Shown: positions 38,550 to 47,855 of the stretch, piece after piece | Layout of the letters: the number at the start of each line of letters is the position of its first letter | How positions within the stretch are numbered: position 1 is the stretch's first letter | Source: Gammaproteobacteria bacterium | Lineage (GTDB): Bacteria; Pseudomonadota; Gammaproteobacteria; SZUA-152 | Reading direction: 5' to 3' | Length of the DNA stretch: 64,000 nucleotides | NCBI GenBank assembly: GCA_011321815.1 | Contig: DROS01000069.1 | Location: 62,001-126,000, forward strand | Notes under the pieces: generated by a model | What the model was told of the DNA's origin: nothing | The model's input: the letters and a program-made list of their open reading frames with translations, nothing else | Database searches by the model: none | Made by a program: the position numbers and the translations under genes

Positions 38550-39176
38550 ATGAAAACTGATAAAGTTAATTGTTTGGGAAAAAGTCTGTATCCCGTCCTG
38601 GTGTTTTTGGCGATGGTTATCGGCCGCCCGGCATATGCAGGAGCCCTCGGTTTGCCGGAGAGTACGGCGAGACTGGGGTATGCTGTGGGTGTTGCTGCCG
38701 TGTCTGTCGATGATCCGGCCGGGGATACCGGGAGGGAATGGACGATGTTGCCGATGACGTTGATTCATACTGACTGGCTGTTTGGCGATATCCGTTATTG
38801 GTCAGCGTTTTTTTATTACAAGGCATCGCTGGATGCCGCTGTGAATAAGGTTGGTCAAAATGTGGAGCAGTATGGCCTCCGGTTTTCTCTACAAAAAAGC
38901 CTGAGAGTCGCGCGCTTGTGGGCCCCCTGGTTTGGCGTGGGCATCGCTGCTTCCCGGGCAACGTACACCACCCGTCATATTGTGGACGCAGACGGTTTCC
39001 TGATTGATACCTATCCTGATCGTGAACAAACATCTGTCGCATTGTTGCTTAATGTTGTCAGTGAATGGTCTTTAACCCGAGATTGGGATATCGGGGCAAA
39101 ACTTGAGTACGCCATTCCTGTGGATGGCGATATTGATGAAACCTCAGCCCTGATAACACTGTTATACCGATATTGA
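38550..39176 (+). CDS. Probable outer-membrane beta-barrel protein
   Basis: A 208-residue exported protein with a signal peptide (LVFLAMVIGRPAYA). Alternating hydrophobic and polar residues in many short strands follow (YGLRFSLQKSLRV, APWFGVGIAAS, VALLLNVVSEWSL). The C-terminal ITLLYRY ends in an aromatic residue, as recognised by the BAM machinery. This looks like an eight-stranded barrel of the OmpW or OmpA type, but I cannot assign a family. It lies 32 bases after the ATPase gene and 27 before the lipoprotein gene, suggesting one operon. Confidence 0.72.
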   Translation: MKTDKVNCLGKSLYPVLVFLAMVIGRPAYAGALGLPESTARLGYAVGVAAVSVDDPAGDTGREWTMLPMTLIHTDWLFGDIRYWSAFFYYKASLDAAVNKVGQNVEQYGLRFSLQKSLRVARLWAPWFGVGIAASRATYTTRHIVDADGFLIDTYPDREQTSVALLLNVVSEWSLTRDWDIGAKLEYAIPVDGDIDETSALITLLYRY

Positions 39177-39203
39177 TACAAGCAAAGGCGTAAATTGCCA
39201 ATC

Positions 39204-42194
39204 ATGAACATCACAGCAATATGCAAACAAGGTCTCCTGTTACTCCTGCTACTTGTCGTTGTGCCATTCCTGGCAGGCTGTTCCCCTGGAGGTTCGCAGA
39301 GCCTGCCTGAAACACGCCCGGCCGGCACCATAAAAGGTAATGTTGTCGATGGTGTTATCGTGGGCGCCCGTGTGACGGCTTATGGTTTTACTGGCGGTGT
39401 GCGTGGTGTGACACTGGGCAGTGCAATCACTGATGAAAAGGGAAGCTATGCCATTGAAGTACAGGCCCCGGATCAACCGGTTTTGATTGAAGTCAGTGGT
39501 GGCCGTTATGTAGAGGATGCCAGTGGTTCTTCTGTTGCATTGGCTGATGGGCAGGTTTTGCGTGCCATGGCGAGGTACGAGTCTGGAAAGAGTGTTGATG
39601 TCATGGTGACGCCACTTACACATCTTGTAACAGGGTTGGCCGACTATAAAATTACCAATGGTTCGCCGGTCAATCAGGCGATCATGGAAGCGATGGAGGA
39701 TATCAATAACTTCTTTGCCGTGGATGTTGGCAGAACACAGCCACTTGCCATTGTCGACGCAAATAATGCCATTTCAGACCTCAACGATGAAATATTGTAT
39801 GGGTTCTATTTGGCCGGACTTTCCAACTGGACGGCATGGGCAGGCAATGAAAACAGCGCCCCGCATACCACTTACTCATCAATCGCTTTGATGCAGGTGC
39901 TTTACAATGATATCCGTTCCGATGGCGTGCTGAATGGCACGGGATATAACCGGGAGGGCACAGCGTTAATGCCGCTTGCCTTTGGGCGGGTGGCCCTTGA
40001 TGCCAATACTTTTCGCATTGCATTTTCTCTGCACATGCTGGCGATAGCCAATAGCGATAAAAACAAAACAGGGCTGGGGCCCGACAAACTGCTTGCCGCT
40101 GCCCGGCAAATTGCATCACAAACCGGCGTGCTGTTGGGCGCATCGACGCCGATCAATATTGACGACCAATCACCTGAAGTGACCATAATGCGGTCGGCTG
40201 ACGAGTATTACAGCGGGGTTTTCAGCTTTGAGATAGCCATTGGAGGGCTTTTGGGTGCCGAAAGGGTCAGTCTGTCTGTCGATGGTGAGCCAGCGGTCGA
40301 ATTCGATGATCCTGCGGCCACCCTGGTCGTTTTCGATACCACCGATTATGCAGATGGCGAGCATGAGATTCTTATTGCTGCAACCGACGCTCTCGGGAAC
40401 ACGGCGAGCAGCAGCTTTGTTATACAGTTTGATAATACAGCACCGGTGATCAGTGTCAGCTCCCCTCCCGCAAGCGCTCAGACGAGCACACTGATCAGCG
40501 GCACATACAGTGACAATGTCTCCGGTGTTCAGTCCATCATCGCACAGGGGCAACAGGCCACGTTGTTTACCGATGGAACCTGGAATGCCGCCGTCAATAT
40601 TGAACCCGGCAAAAACATCATTCCGATAACCGTGATCGACCGGGTTGGCAAACGGCTTGATACCCAAACCATCCTGTATTTGGATGTGGTAGCCCCGGTT
40701 ATTGATGCCACTGACAGGCATAGTCTCGCTCGTTTTTCCAATGGTGATGGCAGCTATACAGAGGCGGCTTTGCAGGATGTGAACGATGCCCAGGCATTGT
40801 ATTTTGAAACGGACTCTGTTGATCTCAATGGTGTGCAGATTGGCAGGTCGGCATTAAACAATAATTCAATACCTTACTTTGCCTTTAGCGTTACAGATCA
40901 AATGGGCCCGGATGCCATTACAGCGCCGGATGCCATACAGGTGCGTATCCAATACGAACGAAGCGGTGAAATCATAAGTCCCTGGCGGATTATTACCCCC
41001 ATCAATACTGAATATCTGCTCCCGTTGGTGTCCGAGGTGCTGGCGCCTGACTGGCATCAGGCTACGCCCGAAGACGAGCATATGATTCGGGTTGAGGTGA
41101 GCGATTCCGCAGGCAACCTGAGTAACCTGAATTTCAGTTTCCGCACAGATTTTTATGTGCCCATATTCAGCATGGACACCATTGATGACCTTGGCGCCGG
41201 CATCTTCCTGAATACGGATTTTGCAGACCGGGCAATGCTCAACAATATGGAATTTGCCAGCACGGCTTATACCTTTACCAACACTGTAGGCAAATCCTTT
41301 TATCTGTCCCTTAGCGATACTTCGGCGCATACCACCACGCAGACCGTTGATCAGTTGGTAAGAGAGCATCGGGTCAACATCAAAACCACAACTGAATGGC
41401 AACTGGGATTAATGACTCCCACCGATCAATGCCCGGCCATGACCGGTTGGACAACCACATCCTCAGTGTGGAACTGGACCGGTTCTGCCTGGGTGGAGGA
41501 GCAAGTCCCGGGGCCAACCTACGGTGGCGAAGAATCGGTTTTCGATGATACATTGCCAGCATCGCCCGCTCCGTCGGATTGGAGCGATGCACCTGATTTC
41601 GATGGGCAATTCAAAATCACAACTATTGATAATTCACCACTGTCGATTTTGACCTACGGTTATGATTATATCCTGAGCCCATCCATCACCCCTCAGGCCG
41701 GATACGTATTTGCCTGGGTATATCAGGATCTTGGTAACACCACATCCACAACATGCCCACCAAAACGCTATTTTCAACAACGTGAAATTTACACTTACGA
41801 ATCTGTTTCAGGTTACCCGAAACCGGTTCTGTCATCCGTATCAGTTGCCGGCACGCCTGATTTTGCAACAAGCAACTTTGTTGTAATGGATAATGATACC
41901 GGTTTGGCCATAGAGCCCGTAGATGGCTGGTATCGAATCCTGGCAGGGCATTCTGTGACGATCAGAAAGTCGGTCACCACTCCCGGGTTGGTGTTCTACA
42001 ATGATGATGTTTCAGATCTGACCGGTTTTTCCAGTTATACGCCAAACTGGAATGACAGCAGCGTCCTTTGGGCGGTTGACCGGAGTTTGATGATTTCTGT
42101 TATTCACGATGCGGGAAATTCGAATATATCCGCGATGCCAGCGCGCAGTATGAGCAGTGGGGCAGGCATGTTCATCTACCAGATCAGCAGGTAG
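39204..42194 (+). CDS. Large lipoprotein with carboxypeptidase-regulatory-like and Ig-like domains
   Basis: A 996-residue surface or periplasmic protein. The signal ends in a lipobox LAGC with the lipidated Cys at residue 26 and Ser at +2, favouring the outer membrane. A carboxypeptidase-regulatory-like fold follows (GTIKGNVVDGVIVGARVTAYGF region, about 37-110). A mostly helical part extends to about 310. Two Ig/cadherin-like repeats come next (DGEHEILIAATDALGNTASS; GKNIIPITVIDRVGKRLDT), and the C-terminal half is rich in Trp, Ser and Thr with no family I can name. Asp-rich turns suggest Ca2+ binding. It is the last gene of the ATPase-barrel-lipoprotein unit. Starting at TTG 39195 is also possible. 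Confidence 0.78.
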   Translation: MNITAICKQGLLLLLLLVVVPFLAGCSPGGSQSLPETRPAGTIKGNVVDGVIVGARVTAYGFTGGVRGVTLGSAITDEKGSYAIEVQAPDQPVLIEVSGGRYVEDASGSSVALADGQVLRAMARYESGKSVDVMVTPLTHLVTGLADYKITNGSPVNQAIMEAMEDINNFFAVDVGRTQPLAIVDANNAISDLNDEILYGFYLAGLSNWTAWAGNENSAPHTTYSSIALMQVLYNDIRSDGVLNGTGYNREGTALMPLAFGRVALDANTFRIAFSLHMLAIANSDKNKTGLGPDKLLAAARQIASQTGVLLGASTPINIDDQSPEVTIMRSADEYYSGVFSFEIAIGGLLGAERVSLSVDGEPAVEFDDPAATLVVFDTTDYADGEHEILIAATDALGNTASSSFVIQFDNTAPVISVSSPPASAQTSTLISGTYSDNVSGVQSIIAQGQQATLFTDGTWNAAVNIEPGKNIIPITVIDRVGKRLDTQTILYLDVVAPVIDATDRHSLARFSNGDGSYTEAALQDVNDAQALYFETDSVDLNGVQIGRSALNNNSIPYFAFSVTDQMGPDAITAPDAIQVRIQYERSGEIISPWRIITPINTEYLLPLVSEVLAPDWHQATPEDEHMIRVEVSDSAGNLSNLNFSFRTDFYVPIFSMDTIDDLGAGIFLNTDFADRAMLNNMEFASTAYTFTNTVGKSFYLSLSDTSAHTTTQTVDQLVREHRVNIKTTTEWQLGLMTPTDQCPAMTGWTTTSSVWNWTGSAWVEEQVPGPTYGGEESVFDDTLPASPAPSDWSDAPDFDGQFKITTIDNSPLSILTYGYDYILSPSITPQAGYVFAWVYQDLGNTTSTTCPPKRYFQQREIYTYESVSGYPKPVLSSVSVAGTPDFATSNFVVMDNDTGLAIEPVDGWYRILAGHSVTIRKSVTTPGLVFYNDDVSDLTGFSSYTPNWNDSSVLWAVDRSLMISVIHDAGNSNISAMPARSMSSGAGMFIYQISR

Positions 42195-42272
42195 GCCCGT
42201 ATATTTTCCATTCAGGTTTGAACGGAAAGGGTAAAGCTGCCGCAACACCTCATAATGGGTTTTGGTGATATG

Positions 42273-42300
42273 GAAAACCCACCGCTTGGGTGGGTTCTTG
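42273..42300 (+). terminator. Hairpin terminator between the lipoprotein and Lys-rich genes
   Basis: AACCCACC and GGGTGGGTT (42276-42296) form a compact stem with a GCTT loop, followed by a short CTT tail on the plus strand. The opposite strand has AAAACC, so it may serve both convergent genes. The T run is weak. Confidence 0.5.
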
Positions 42301-42319
42301 ACCATTGTTCCGATAGAGA

Positions 42320-42784
42320 TCAGGAACTTACCTTTGCCGTTTTTCTTTTTTTCCGTCTCTTTTTTGGTTTGCTCATTGCTTTGTCAGCAGAGGCAATTGC
42401 TTTTGTGTAGACGGTTGCACGCTTGGCGACGACCTTGAGTGCGGATAGTTCGGCAATGGCCAACGATTTTTCAGCCGTAATTTTGGCCGCTTCTTTTTTG
42501 TTGGCTGCAATGTCTTTCTCGATGCTTTTGAGTGCTTTTTGGTTGGCAGCTGAGGAATCTTTGTTCAAAGCGGCTCTGGCTGCTTTTTTCTTTTTCATCA
42601 GCGTTGCCAGTTTTTTTGCGAGACGCTTGGATTCAGCCAGTAGTTTTTTCTTGTTTTTGGTTGTGCTAACCACTGCTTTTGACGTTAAAGTCGCCGCATC
42701 TTTCAGGCTGGCAATGGCATCATCTACAGATTTCAGTGATTTATTGCTCGATACAGCAGATTTGGTTTTCTTTTTTACGGCCAT
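42320..42784 (-). CDS. Lys/Ala-rich histone-H1-like protein
   Basis: A 154-residue, very basic protein made mainly of Lys, Ala, Ser and Thr (KKKTKSAVSSNKSLK, KKKKAARAALNKD and the end KPKKRRKKRKTAKVSS). The middle shows helical periodicity. Such composition is seen in bacterial H1-like and AlgP-like proteins that coat DNA. A clear AGGAG precedes the ATG. It is on the strand opposite to the lipoprotein gene and convergent with it. A DNA-binding role is inferred from composition alone. A second Lys-rich DNA-binding protein is encoded at 54.0 kb. Confidence 0.7.
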   Translation of the reverse strand: MAVKKKTKSAVSSNKSLKSVDDAIASLKDAATLTSKAVVSTTKNKKKLLAESKRLAKKLATLMKKKKAARAALNKDSSAANQKALKSIEKDIAANKKEAAKITAEKSLAIAELSALKVVAKRATVYTKAIASADKAMSKPKKRRKKRKTAKVSS

Positions 42785-43560
42785 GAGTAGAGTGCTCCTG
42801 TTTGATATAAAGGCTGTATTTTGACATTTCTTATAATTTAATGAAAGGGAGTGTTTAATTTAATGAAAAGGAAGTATTTGGGGAGGCTGCAATAAAAATT
42901 TTGAGTTGTAAAATTTTGTAAAAGCCGGAAAGATTTACAACCGGAAAATTTGATATACAGTTCGGGATTGGTACACTCTTTATGCAGTTTTATGTGGTTT
43001 TTTACAAACAGGCGTGCATGTTTTTATATTTCCGGCAGGATAATGCAAAGCAGGGCCAATTTATAATTTTGTTTATAACGTCCGGCCCACGAACCGTTTT
43101 TTACTGAAAGAACCAGCGTTGTTGATAATGGATAACTTAGGGGTTATAGGGTGCTGCATAGGGGTTATACGGATGCTGGCAATATTATCTTGATAGCATG
43201 CCTGAGTGTGAATTAAGGGCTGAATTACCCATGTCAGTGTATGTGCGGGCACAAAAAAACTGTCCACCTTAGGCTGTTTTTTTGTTATTCCGGCCTTCGC
43301 CGGAACGACGGATTAAATAATCAGCAGAAGTGGTCAGGGTGGCTTGGGCTGCTTTGCAGTGAAAATGATTGCGCATGAGCGCATTTTTATATCGGGGCCC
43401 CGCAATGGGTCACCGTGTTCATTGTTAGTCTTGTATGGCGGGATATTTTTGACTCTTGATTCACGTTTGAATGTGGTGAAGGGTAAGCCAACGTCATACC
43501 CTTTTGTTGTGTGCGGTTATTTTTATAAATAAGTCTGTAAATTTTTGTATATGGTGTTGA
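42785..43560. other. AT-rich gap with short repeats
   Basis: About 775 bases without a convincing gene. GTTGTAAA (42905) and TTTACAAC (42935) form an inverted pair. TAGGGGTTATA occurs twice (43138-43148 and 43159-43169), a direct repeat with 21-base spacing. The palindrome ATTCCGGCCTTCGCCGGAA (about 43287-43305) resembles dispersed GC-rich hairpins of proteobacteria. The short frames here have no ribosome sites. Confidence 0.45.
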
Positions 43561-46338
43561 TCAAGGCAGGCTTTTCGGAATGGCGTCAGTTTTGTCAGAT
43601 AACAATATTGCCAATGCCTCATGGGCGGGCATGGGCTTGGCAAAGTAGTAGCCTTGCGCAAAATCACAACCAATGGAATATAAATGCTGTAATTGATAGT
43701 CCTCTTCAATTCCTTCGGCCACAACGTTGAGTCCAAGATTGTGTGCCAGCATAACGATGGTGTTGACGATTTCTGCATTTGTTCCATCCGGCTTAAGCTC
43801 ATTTATGAATGAGCGGTCTATTTTCAGTGTGTCGATGGGAAATTGGTGCAAATAACTCAGTGATGAATAACCGGTGCCAAAATCATCAATGGCGGTCTGG
43901 ACATGATATTGCTTTAATTCTGTAATCATTGAACTTGCCATGCCAGGATTTTCCATCACCATGCTTTCGGTAAGCTCCAGCTTCAGGTTACGACCATCAA
44001 TGTTATTTTTTTGTATCGCCGCAGTAACTTTTTGCACAAGGTCGCCATAGGCAATTTGCCGACTGGAGACATTGATGTTGATTGTCGGCATTGCGCATTT
44101 ATCAAGCTGCTCCTGCCACGTTTTCATGAGTTGACATGCATCTTCCAGCACCCAGTCCCCGATGTCATTGATTAAGCCGGTATCTTCCGCTATCGGGATA
44201 AATTTATCGGGAGGCACCAGGCCGTGTTGTGGATGGTTCCAGCGTATGAGAGCTTCAAAGCCGCTGATATGGCCGGTTTTTAACTGAATGATCGGTTGGT
44301 AATAGAGTTCAAATTCTGTACGCTCAATTGCGCGGCGCATATCGCTTTCCAGCTCCAGCAGGCTTACCGCGCGCTCATGCATGCTTGAGTCGAAAATGGC
44401 GTACTGTCCTTTGCCGCAGGTTTTGGCGCGATACATTGCGATGTCGGCATCACGTAAAATATTTTCCGCTTTTTTATAATTGGCATCGCATAGCGCAATA
44501 CCAATGCTTGCGGTGACGGTAATTTCATTACCTTCAATGATACAGGGCTTGCAAATGATTTCCTGGACGGTTTTGGCAACCAGAATAGCGTAGTCAGGAT
44601 GCTGAAGTCCTTCCAGCAAAACGGTGAATTCGTCGCCGCCCAAACGTGTGATGGTATCCTCGGTCCGCAGTCTGTGCTGTAGGCGGCGGGCGATTTCCTG
44701 GAGAAATTTGTCGCCGATAAGATGTCCGAGACTGTCATTGATCGGCTTGAATCTGTCGAGGTCGATAAACAGAACGGCAAACCGGCATTTGCGCCGGCGG
44801 CTGCGGGAAATGGCGTGCTCCAGGCGATTGAGAAACAAGGCGCGGTTAGGCAACCCTGTGAGTTTATCGTGAAAGGCCTGATGACGAAGCTGGTCCTCCA
44901 TATGCTTGCGTTCGGTAATATCGAAAGCAGTTGCCAGACCCGCCGGTTGTCCTTCAAACCGGATCAGACTGGATGTCAGGAAAAGCCAGTGCTCGTTACC
45001 TTCCTTGTCCAGAATGCGAAGTTCTTCGCGGAGATTTTCTTCATTTCCCTGTTCATATTGGTGAATCAGGTGGGAAATAAATTGTCGGGAATCCTTGTCA
45101 ACAAGATCAATAAACCCCAGTTTGAGTATTTCATTATGCGTATAGCCGGTAATGCGTTGGAATGCCGGATTTGTATAGAGAAAATGTTCACGAAACACAA
45201 TGATTGCACTGTCAGTGGTTTCGGCGAGGATGCGAAACTTTTCTTCGCTTTCACATAATGCCGTCTGGGCTTTTTCACGCTCCCGTGTTTCCATTGCCAG
45301 GGAAACAAAGTCAGCCATGGAATGGGCAAAAGTGTTTTCTTCCGGAGTCCAGTTATGTGGCTGGCCGATGTGCTCATTGCGCAAAACACCCACAACCTGG
45401 CCGCCGACATTGATCGAGACATCCAGCAGGCAATGAATCCCTGGTGGTGCCGGGTGCGGGTAAGTTTCAAAAAACGCTTGAGTGGCAGAGCATGAATGGG
45501 CACCGTTTGCTGTGATGATTTGTTTTGCATGCAAAGCCTCAAAGTAGTTTGGGTAATGCTCGACGTTGACAGTCATCCCGGCCGAGTACTGGCCTGTATC
45601 CTGCTCATAGCATTTTATGCATTTGAGTTGACTGTGGTCATGGTTGTACAGCCATATGCTTGCGCGCTGAACATGCAGGCCCTGTGCTGCGGTAGCCGTT
45701 ATTTTTTCAAAGAAAACATCAATATCCCCCGATGTGAGATAGTTGTTTTTTGCCATGGTCAGGATAAGATTGTTGTGTTTTCTTAATCGTTTTTCGCTGG
45801 CGTAAAGGCTGTTTTCCGCCAGTTTACGATTGCTGATGTCGCGCACCAGAATAGCGATCCGGTCACCGGTTACCGGGAAAAGCCGCGCCTCAAAGAAGTG
45901 CGGGGTATCATTCCACGGGTACAAAAATTCAATAATCAGACTTCTGGCATCAGCACGAATATTTCGCACGGCCTGCGACAAAGCGTCATCGGCATTCAAT
46001 AAAGGCATATTCAGAAATGGCTTGCCGATGACCTCTTCAGCCCGTTGTGACATCGCTTTGCTATCACCGGCCTGATAGTCGATAACGATGTCATTTGAAT
46101 CAATGAGCACATAAAGGTCCGGTAGCGCATCCAATACAGCGCGGATACTGGCAGTGGCTTGCAATAACTCAGTGGAGCTCAGGTCGAGAGAGCGCTCCAC
46201 CATTTCATGATCAATATCAAATTCACGGTAGGCGTTATCGACAGCATCAATGAACATCGCGAAAGCTGGCGGAATGCGTTTTTCGTTTCCGAGGTGTTTG
46301 CGAAGCTGGCGGCGGAGAAGGCTGTGTTGCCTGGGCAT
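43561..46338 (-). CDS. PAS-GAF-PAS-GGDEF-EAL cyclic-di-GMP enzyme
   Basis: A 925-residue soluble signalling enzyme. Order: N-terminal helical region, PAS (about residues 65-175), GAF (about 195-345, IWLYNHDHSQLKCI), PAS (about 360-475, ending TAFDITERK), GGDEF (490-650), EAL (665-915). The GGDEF motif is intact (RLGGDEF, about 565) and is preceded five residues upstream by RTED, a typical inhibitory I-site. The EAL side has FEALIRW, ELTESMVMEN, DDFGTGYSSL, LKIDRSF and VAEGIE, so phosphodiesterase activity is expected. It follows the FIST gene by 22 bases; the two are very likely one operon. It may supply or remove the ligand of the PilZ protein at 5.2 kb. Confidence 0.95.
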   Translation of the reverse strand: MPRQHSLLRRQLRKHLGNEKRIPPAFAMFIDAVDNAYREFDIDHEMVERSLDLSSTELLQATASIRAVLDALPDLYVLIDSNDIVIDYQAGDSKAMSQRAEEVIGKPFLNMPLLNADDALSQAVRNIRADARSLIIEFLYPWNDTPHFFEARLFPVTGDRIAILVRDISNRKLAENSLYASEKRLRKHNNLILTMAKNNYLTSGDIDVFFEKITATAAQGLHVQRASIWLYNHDHSQLKCIKCYEQDTGQYSAGMTVNVEHYPNYFEALHAKQIITANGAHSCSATQAFFETYPHPAPPGIHCLLDVSINVGGQVVGVLRNEHIGQPHNWTPEENTFAHSMADFVSLAMETREREKAQTALCESEEKFRILAETTDSAIIVFREHFLYTNPAFQRITGYTHNEILKLGFIDLVDKDSRQFISHLIHQYEQGNEENLREELRILDKEGNEHWLFLTSSLIRFEGQPAGLATAFDITERKHMEDQLRHQAFHDKLTGLPNRALFLNRLEHAISRSRRRKCRFAVLFIDLDRFKPINDSLGHLIGDKFLQEIARRLQHRLRTEDTITRLGGDEFTVLLEGLQHPDYAILVAKTVQEIICKPCIIEGNEITVTASIGIALCDANYKKAENILRDADIAMYRAKTCGKGQYAIFDSSMHERAVSLLELESDMRRAIERTEFELYYQPIIQLKTGHISGFEALIRWNHPQHGLVPPDKFIPIAEDTGLINDIGDWVLEDACQLMKTWQEQLDKCAMPTININVSSRQIAYGDLVQKVTAAIQKNNIDGRNLKLELTESMVMENPGMASSMITELKQYHVQTAIDDFGTGYSSLSYLHQFPIDTLKIDRSFINELKPDGTNAEIVNTIVMLAHNLGLNVVAEGIEEDYQLQHLYSIGCDFAQGYYFAKPMPAHEALAILLSDKTDAIPKSLP

Positions 46339-46360
46339 TCCTGTGTGTCGATCCTGTGTG

Positions 46361-47506
46361 CTAGTTAGAGGTTTCGCTGAAGGTGGTAATCGTCATGGTC
46401 TGATTATGTAATTCACATTTTGCCCCGGGGATAAAAGGGGAAATTTCACCATAGGAATAAAAACCGGTGAGGGCAGGTGTTGGCCCAAATACTTCCCGGA
46501 CACCCTCAACCTCTTCTTCTGTCCTTTGTTTGAGTACCATCTTGCGTCCAACGCAGCTGATAAGAATGGCGAGTTCGGCCGTGGACCCTCTGATGGCCTG
46601 GGCGCTGGTTTCTGCGGCCGCCACGGCGCCATCCACAAGCCGGTTGAAATTTGCCTTCATCAGGCGGGCGTAGCTGCCCTCCGGCATATCACCGGCAAAG
46701 GTCATGCTTTGCTCGTCCTCATCGACGGCGAGAATGGTGCGTACCAGGCCGGTATTACTGTCCGCAGAGCGCAAGCTCAAGGGAAACAGCAGGCCGGTGG
46801 CGGGCAGCCCATTGGCGTGTTCGCCCAGATATGATTTGTACAATTCCAGTGCGGATTTGCCGTCCATCTCGTAAAGCACATTACCGTTGGCGCGCGTGAT
46901 TAGGCGCTCGGGACCAAAGGAGTCCCAGCCGCCCAATGAACCGAAACCAATATTGAGCTCTGCGCCATATAGACCAATCAATGTAACGATGTGGGATTGT
47001 GCCTGGCCTTTCCACAGCACCAGGGTCTCCTCGAAACGGTCGGCATCGCCGGATAAGCCACCCGTAATGGTAGTGCCCTTCGGAAGTTGTTCGCTCAGTC
47101 CTGCAACTAATTCACTGCCGTTGACGTTAAGTCCGTCTGACAATATAAACACATGCCGAAGCCCTTCATGCGGGACGGCCTGGGCCAGTTCTTTGCCGCA
47201 GCAAAAACTGTCTTCCGGGCCACTGACCCTGGCATATGTGGTTTGTAACCGGGTATGTTCAAAGTGAATCGCGGTAACGGACAGGGAATCATCTGACACA
47301 GTGATATCAAAAATTTCACCGGCCGTGGAGCAACCACTGATAAGGGCATTTGGATAAGTGTTTCGAATTTCCGCCATCTGATGGGCGTTTTTTAAGCGTT
47401 CGGTAGAGCCAAAAACCAATACCAGATTGGCAGCGCCAGCCAATTTTCCTGGCGTCTCAGGTGTCCACCCGGTAGTGTGTGTCCATTGTGTCTGCTCAAT
47501 TTTCAT
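46361..47506 (-). CDS. FIST domain sensory protein
   Basis: The 381-residue protein contains a FIST N domain (NLVLVFGSTERL, SGCSTAGEIFD, LSEQLPKGTTITGGLSGDAD) and a FIST C domain (FGPTPALTGFYSYGEISPF). FIST proteins are cytoplasmic sensors thought to bind small ligands such as amino acids, and are often encoded beside PAS/GGDEF proteins, as here. The ATG at 47506 (MKIEQTQW) is preceded by AAGGAATGG at correct spacing; a start three codons earlier would overlap that ribosome site. No enzymatic motif is seen. Confidence 0.9.
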   Translation of the reverse strand: MKIEQTQWTHTTGWTPETPGKLAGAANLVLVFGSTERLKNAHQMAEIRNTYPNALISGCSTAGEIFDITVSDDSLSVTAIHFEHTRLQTTYARVSGPEDSFCCGKELAQAVPHEGLRHVFILSDGLNVNGSELVAGLSEQLPKGTTITGGLSGDADRFEETLVLWKGQAQSHIVTLIGLYGAELNIGFGSLGGWDSFGPERLITRANGNVLYEMDGKSALELYKSYLGEHANGLPATGLLFPLSLRSADSNTGLVRTILAVDEDEQSMTFAGDMPEGSYARLMKANFNRLVDGAVAAAETSAQAIRGSTAELAILISCVGRKMVLKQRTEEEVEGVREVFGPTPALTGFYSYGEISPFIPGAKCELHNQTMTITTFSETSN

Positions 47507-47694
47507 ACAGGCCATTCCTTGGTTTATATAAACTCAGTGGAACGGTTCAGATATTGTGGTCGTCGTGAGTGAGCCTGGTGCGGGAAAAGCGGTGGCACTG
47601 GTTTTTTCTTTATCGATCATTGTCTGAATTATTCATGAGTCTGTTCAACAACTGTATTTGTGTCATCTGTACCGTGGTTTATAATTTGCGGATT

Positions 47695-47855
47695 TATACC
47701 CGTAGCGTTTGGGATTGAGGTCTCATTGCACGCCCTGTTTCCGCCATGGCCGCGTTGTTGTCCTTGCCATAGAATAACGATTACACGTCATTTCGCCGCG
47801 CCATGAAGAAAATATGACGCCGACTTAAACCGAAACCCCAAACGCCACGGGTATA
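47695..47855. mobile_element. Inverted-repeat element, 161 bp, distinct from the MITE family
   Basis: The ends are TATACCCGTAGCGTTTGGG (47695-47713) and CCCAAACGCCACGGGTATA (47837-47855), inverted repeats of 19 bp with one mismatch. The flanks GGATT and GAATT differ by one base, a possible degenerate target duplication. There is no ORF. The end sequence also occurs alone at 5942-5958. Confidence 0.65.

Noticed and set aside
43073-43267. 64-codon minus-strand frame in the same gap
   Set aside because: No ribosome site and no protein-like pattern.
43344-43532. 62-codon plus-strand frame
   Set aside because: No ribosome site, atypical composition, no recognisable similarity; probably chance.
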